64,000 nucleotides of DNA from Fremontodendron californicum (Eukaryota; Streptophyta; Magnoliopsida; Malvales; Malvaceae). The DNA lies in NCBI GenBank assembly GCA_030761205.1, contig JAULJL010000027.1, forward strand, positions 20,090,501 to 20,154,500, read 5' to 3'. Position 1 is the first letter of the stretch, and each line of letters opens with the position of its first letter. The position numbers were made by a program, and so were the translations under genes. The notes beneath the pieces were generated by a model that was given only the letters and a program-made list of their open reading frames with translations, did no database searches and was not told the origin of the DNA. Shown here piece after piece: positions 61,956 through 64,000 of this stretch.

Positions 61956-64000
61956 CATTATCTAACATTTTGCTTGTTGTGTCTCAGTTATAATAAGTGG
62001 TTAGCAACCTCTGCAGGTAATATCTCCTAAATTCTACCTTTAAAATTTGACATTGGGGACAATGCCATATTTTAGTAAGGGGTAAGGGACATATTTTGCT
62101 AATTTAAAAAAAAAAAAAAAAAAAAAAAATTAAGAAGTATTCATTCTGAACAAGGTCTGAGTAAGGGAGACTTGAGACATACCTTGTCAGTTTGATTTCT
62201 TCTTTTCAAAAAAAAAAAAAAAAAAAAAAAAGAGTTTGTTGTGTTTTAAGCAATTTAGAAGTATTCATTCTGAACAAGGTCTGAGTAAGGGAGACTTGAG
62301 ACATACCTTGTCAGTTTGATTTTAATCTTTTTATGTTTACTTGTTAATTTTTGTTTAGTATTTTAGGATTATTTAGGTTGCATGGTTTTGTTTTGTTTTG
62401 AGTCTTAGTTGTTCCTATTCTTATGTTATTAGTTCTTTTCTCTTACACATGATTCTTTCATTTGAGTTAATAGACTTACATTGAGGACAATGTAAGAATT
62501 AAGTGTGGGGGGGAATGATTTAGGATTTCTTTTATTTTTGTCTACTATTTTTTTTCTTTATTATTATTATTATTTTTTTTTGTGAGTTTTAGTTCCTTTT
62601 TAATACAATGATGAGATATGAATTGCATAAGTCTAAAACAGATTTATTAGTGAGAAGATTTTCATGAGAATTGAGCTTGATGTCAACCTTTTTATGAGCC
62701 AATGTTAATATAATATGTTGATTGAGAAAGAAGCATGTTTAGACTTAATCTGACTTGTATAATCATCCTTGTGAGTTTTTGAGCCTATAATGATTGATGC
62801 ATTATACAAATCAATCTAATTTCTTTCTTGAGTGCTCTTATGATTACATGATTCTCTAGAACTTGCTTTAAACCGTTTGAGACTATATTGATACATGTGA
62901 CAACATGAATATGATAGAGGCATTAGGATTTTTAGCCAGGGCCAAACAGCCATCCCTTATTGATGTTCCAAGAGAACACACCCTTAGTGAACCAATTTGA
63001 GCCTACATTGAATAAGCTATCTCTTTGGTAACCATAACTTGTCCCTAACCTAAATATACTTATATCTTTACCTTTGTTCCAAAGATGAATTAGGATGTTT
63101 TGAGACAAGTTGCAAAGACAAGGGATATTTTTAGTTAAAAATTTGGGTTAGAAACAAGAAATAAGTGTGGGGGGAAAAGAAAAGAAAAGTCAAGAGAAAA
63201 AGAAATGGAATACTGGCAAATAAATTCCTATGTAAAAAAAAATATATATATATGAATCATCTCTTGAATTTGTGGAAAAAGAAAAAGATGTTACAAAGTC
63301 GTTTAGAATGAAGAAAAGGCCCAACATGAATATCCGGCCTAGGTGACTATGTACTTGTAAAGAGTTTTGAGAAGTTTCTTTGTATGATCTTTTTATATCT
63401 CTAAACTTTATGAACTCTTTGGAACCTTTGTGATATCTTTATCCTTTTGTTCTTCAACCACATTACAAACCCCTTGGCCCCATTACAACCTTGATTAAAG
63501 ACCTCTTGATTCATGAAGTTGTATGATCTAAATAGTGGAGAATAGGTGGACAAGCAAGAATATGGTAGAACTGTTTTCATGAGATTGATTGAGTGTAAAC
63601 ACTTCACCACTACTTTAAAGAGTGAAAATCATGAGGGTATCCCATGTGAGAAGTTGAGATTAAATTTGAACATGCAATATTTTGATTGAGATATGTTATG
63701 CTAATATTGGCTTAACTCAAACAATTTACAATCAAGCATGATTTTTTGTGAAATTCTTTAAGCTATTGATTAGTTTATAAGACTTGTTCAAATATTGTCT
63801 CTAATTTGTATTGAAAGGATTAGGAGTAAATATTTTTAGTATATGCAGTTTATTTATATTTTAGTTTTTCAATGTTTGTGGGTATCGTTCTAGTAAACCC
63901 TCACGAGACTAAACTCGTCCACTAGGGACACCTAGGGGTTTAAAGGCTTGTGTCACATGCTAAGTGCCACCGTGATTTCCTACGAAAATGGATTAGATTA
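61956..64000 (+). other. 3' non-coding region of the gag-pol element (continues past the window)
   Basis: LOG 3' hairpin variant (TGACATTG/CAATGCCA, one pair broken, near 62048), long A runs (62106-62129, 62209-62231), a duplicated 'aagtattcattctgaacaagg' block as in copy 2, hairpin TTACATTG-AGGA-CAATGTAA near 62476 with a G7 tract, another AAGTGTGGGGGG near 63165, and the block 'aaactcgtccactagggac' near 63910. The window stops about 80 bp before the expected polypurine tract. No credible gene. Confidence 0.6.

Larger units (their letters stand above)
33239..64000 (+). mobile_element. Gag-pol-bearing Athila-like element carrying ORF-X and LOG (interrupted, 3' end outside window)
   Basis: LTR 33239-35159, tRNA-Asp primer site, gag-protease, RT/RNase H/integrase, post-pol spacer, intact ORF-X and LOG, and the beginning of the standard 3' region. 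The polypurine tract and 3' LTR lie beyond 64000. A 19.3-kb element splits RNase H. Without that insertion the unit would be about 11.4 kb up to the window end. Its LTR, primer site and cassette match the non-autonomous units, so it is the probable source of their enzymes. Confidence 0.85.

Overview
The window is AT-rich plant nuclear DNA, most likely from a eudicot, and looks like repeat-dense heterochromatin. Almost every base belongs to nested or chained Ty3/gypsy LTR retrotransposons. I see no ordinary single-copy host gene, no rRNA or tRNA gene and no CRISPR array. The plant assignment rests on two primer-binding sites complementary to plant tRNAs, Athila-type gag and pol proteins, and a Tat/Ogre-type gag.

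Layout. Positions 1-33238 hold remnants and full copies of one family with LTRs of about 1.8-2.06 kb (ends TGATAACTCG...GGGTGCATCA) and a tRNA-Asp-type primer site (TGGCGCCGTTGCCGGGGAT). Plus-strand LTRs lie at 2833-4053 (partial), 4054-5857, 11217-13020, 14554-16355, 20550-22585 and 27677-29629 (3' end missing). The units between them share LTRs, as expected from unequal recombination. They carry no pol. Each carries some or all of: a 'mini-gag' derived from the C-terminal half of gag; a 178-codon ORF (here ORF-X); and a 215-codon LOG-like gene (cytokinin riboside monophosphate phosphoribohydrolase family). A minus-strand relative (29630-33238) sits tail-to-tail against the unit before it and makes a palindrome of about 7 kb. 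Another minus-strand LTR piece opens the window (1-700).

From 33239 to the window end lies a much more complete member: LTR 33239-35159, primer site, gag-protease ORF, reverse transcriptase/RNase H/integrase ORF, then the same ORF-X and LOG genes, both intact, downstream of pol where Athila elements may carry an env-like gene. Its RNase H region is split by a 19.3-kb Tat/Ogre-like element (38951-58270) with LTRs of 4670 and 4655 bp, a 5-bp target duplication CCATT, two gag-type ORFs, no pol, and a 2-kb 3' tandem repeat made of short hairpins with compensatory stem changes.

Main biological point. A retrotransposon family has taken up an intronless LOG-type gene and amplified it together with ORF-X. 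ORF-X has a basic motif, a cysteine cluster and a downstream block arranged like the small nucleic-acid-binding (often silencing-suppressor) proteins of plant betaflexiviruses. Five linked ORF-X/LOG cassettes are visible. Two (976-2526 and 60410-61955) have both frames intact, one has an intact LOG but has lost the ORF-X ATG (24156-25704), and two are broken. In all copies both ORFs are preceded by a pyrimidine-rich tract ending in CAG, and LOG is also preceded by an A-rich tract. Inferred order of events: LOG-element chain, then the minus-strand insertion, then the gag-pol-LOG element, then the Tat/Ogre-like insertion.
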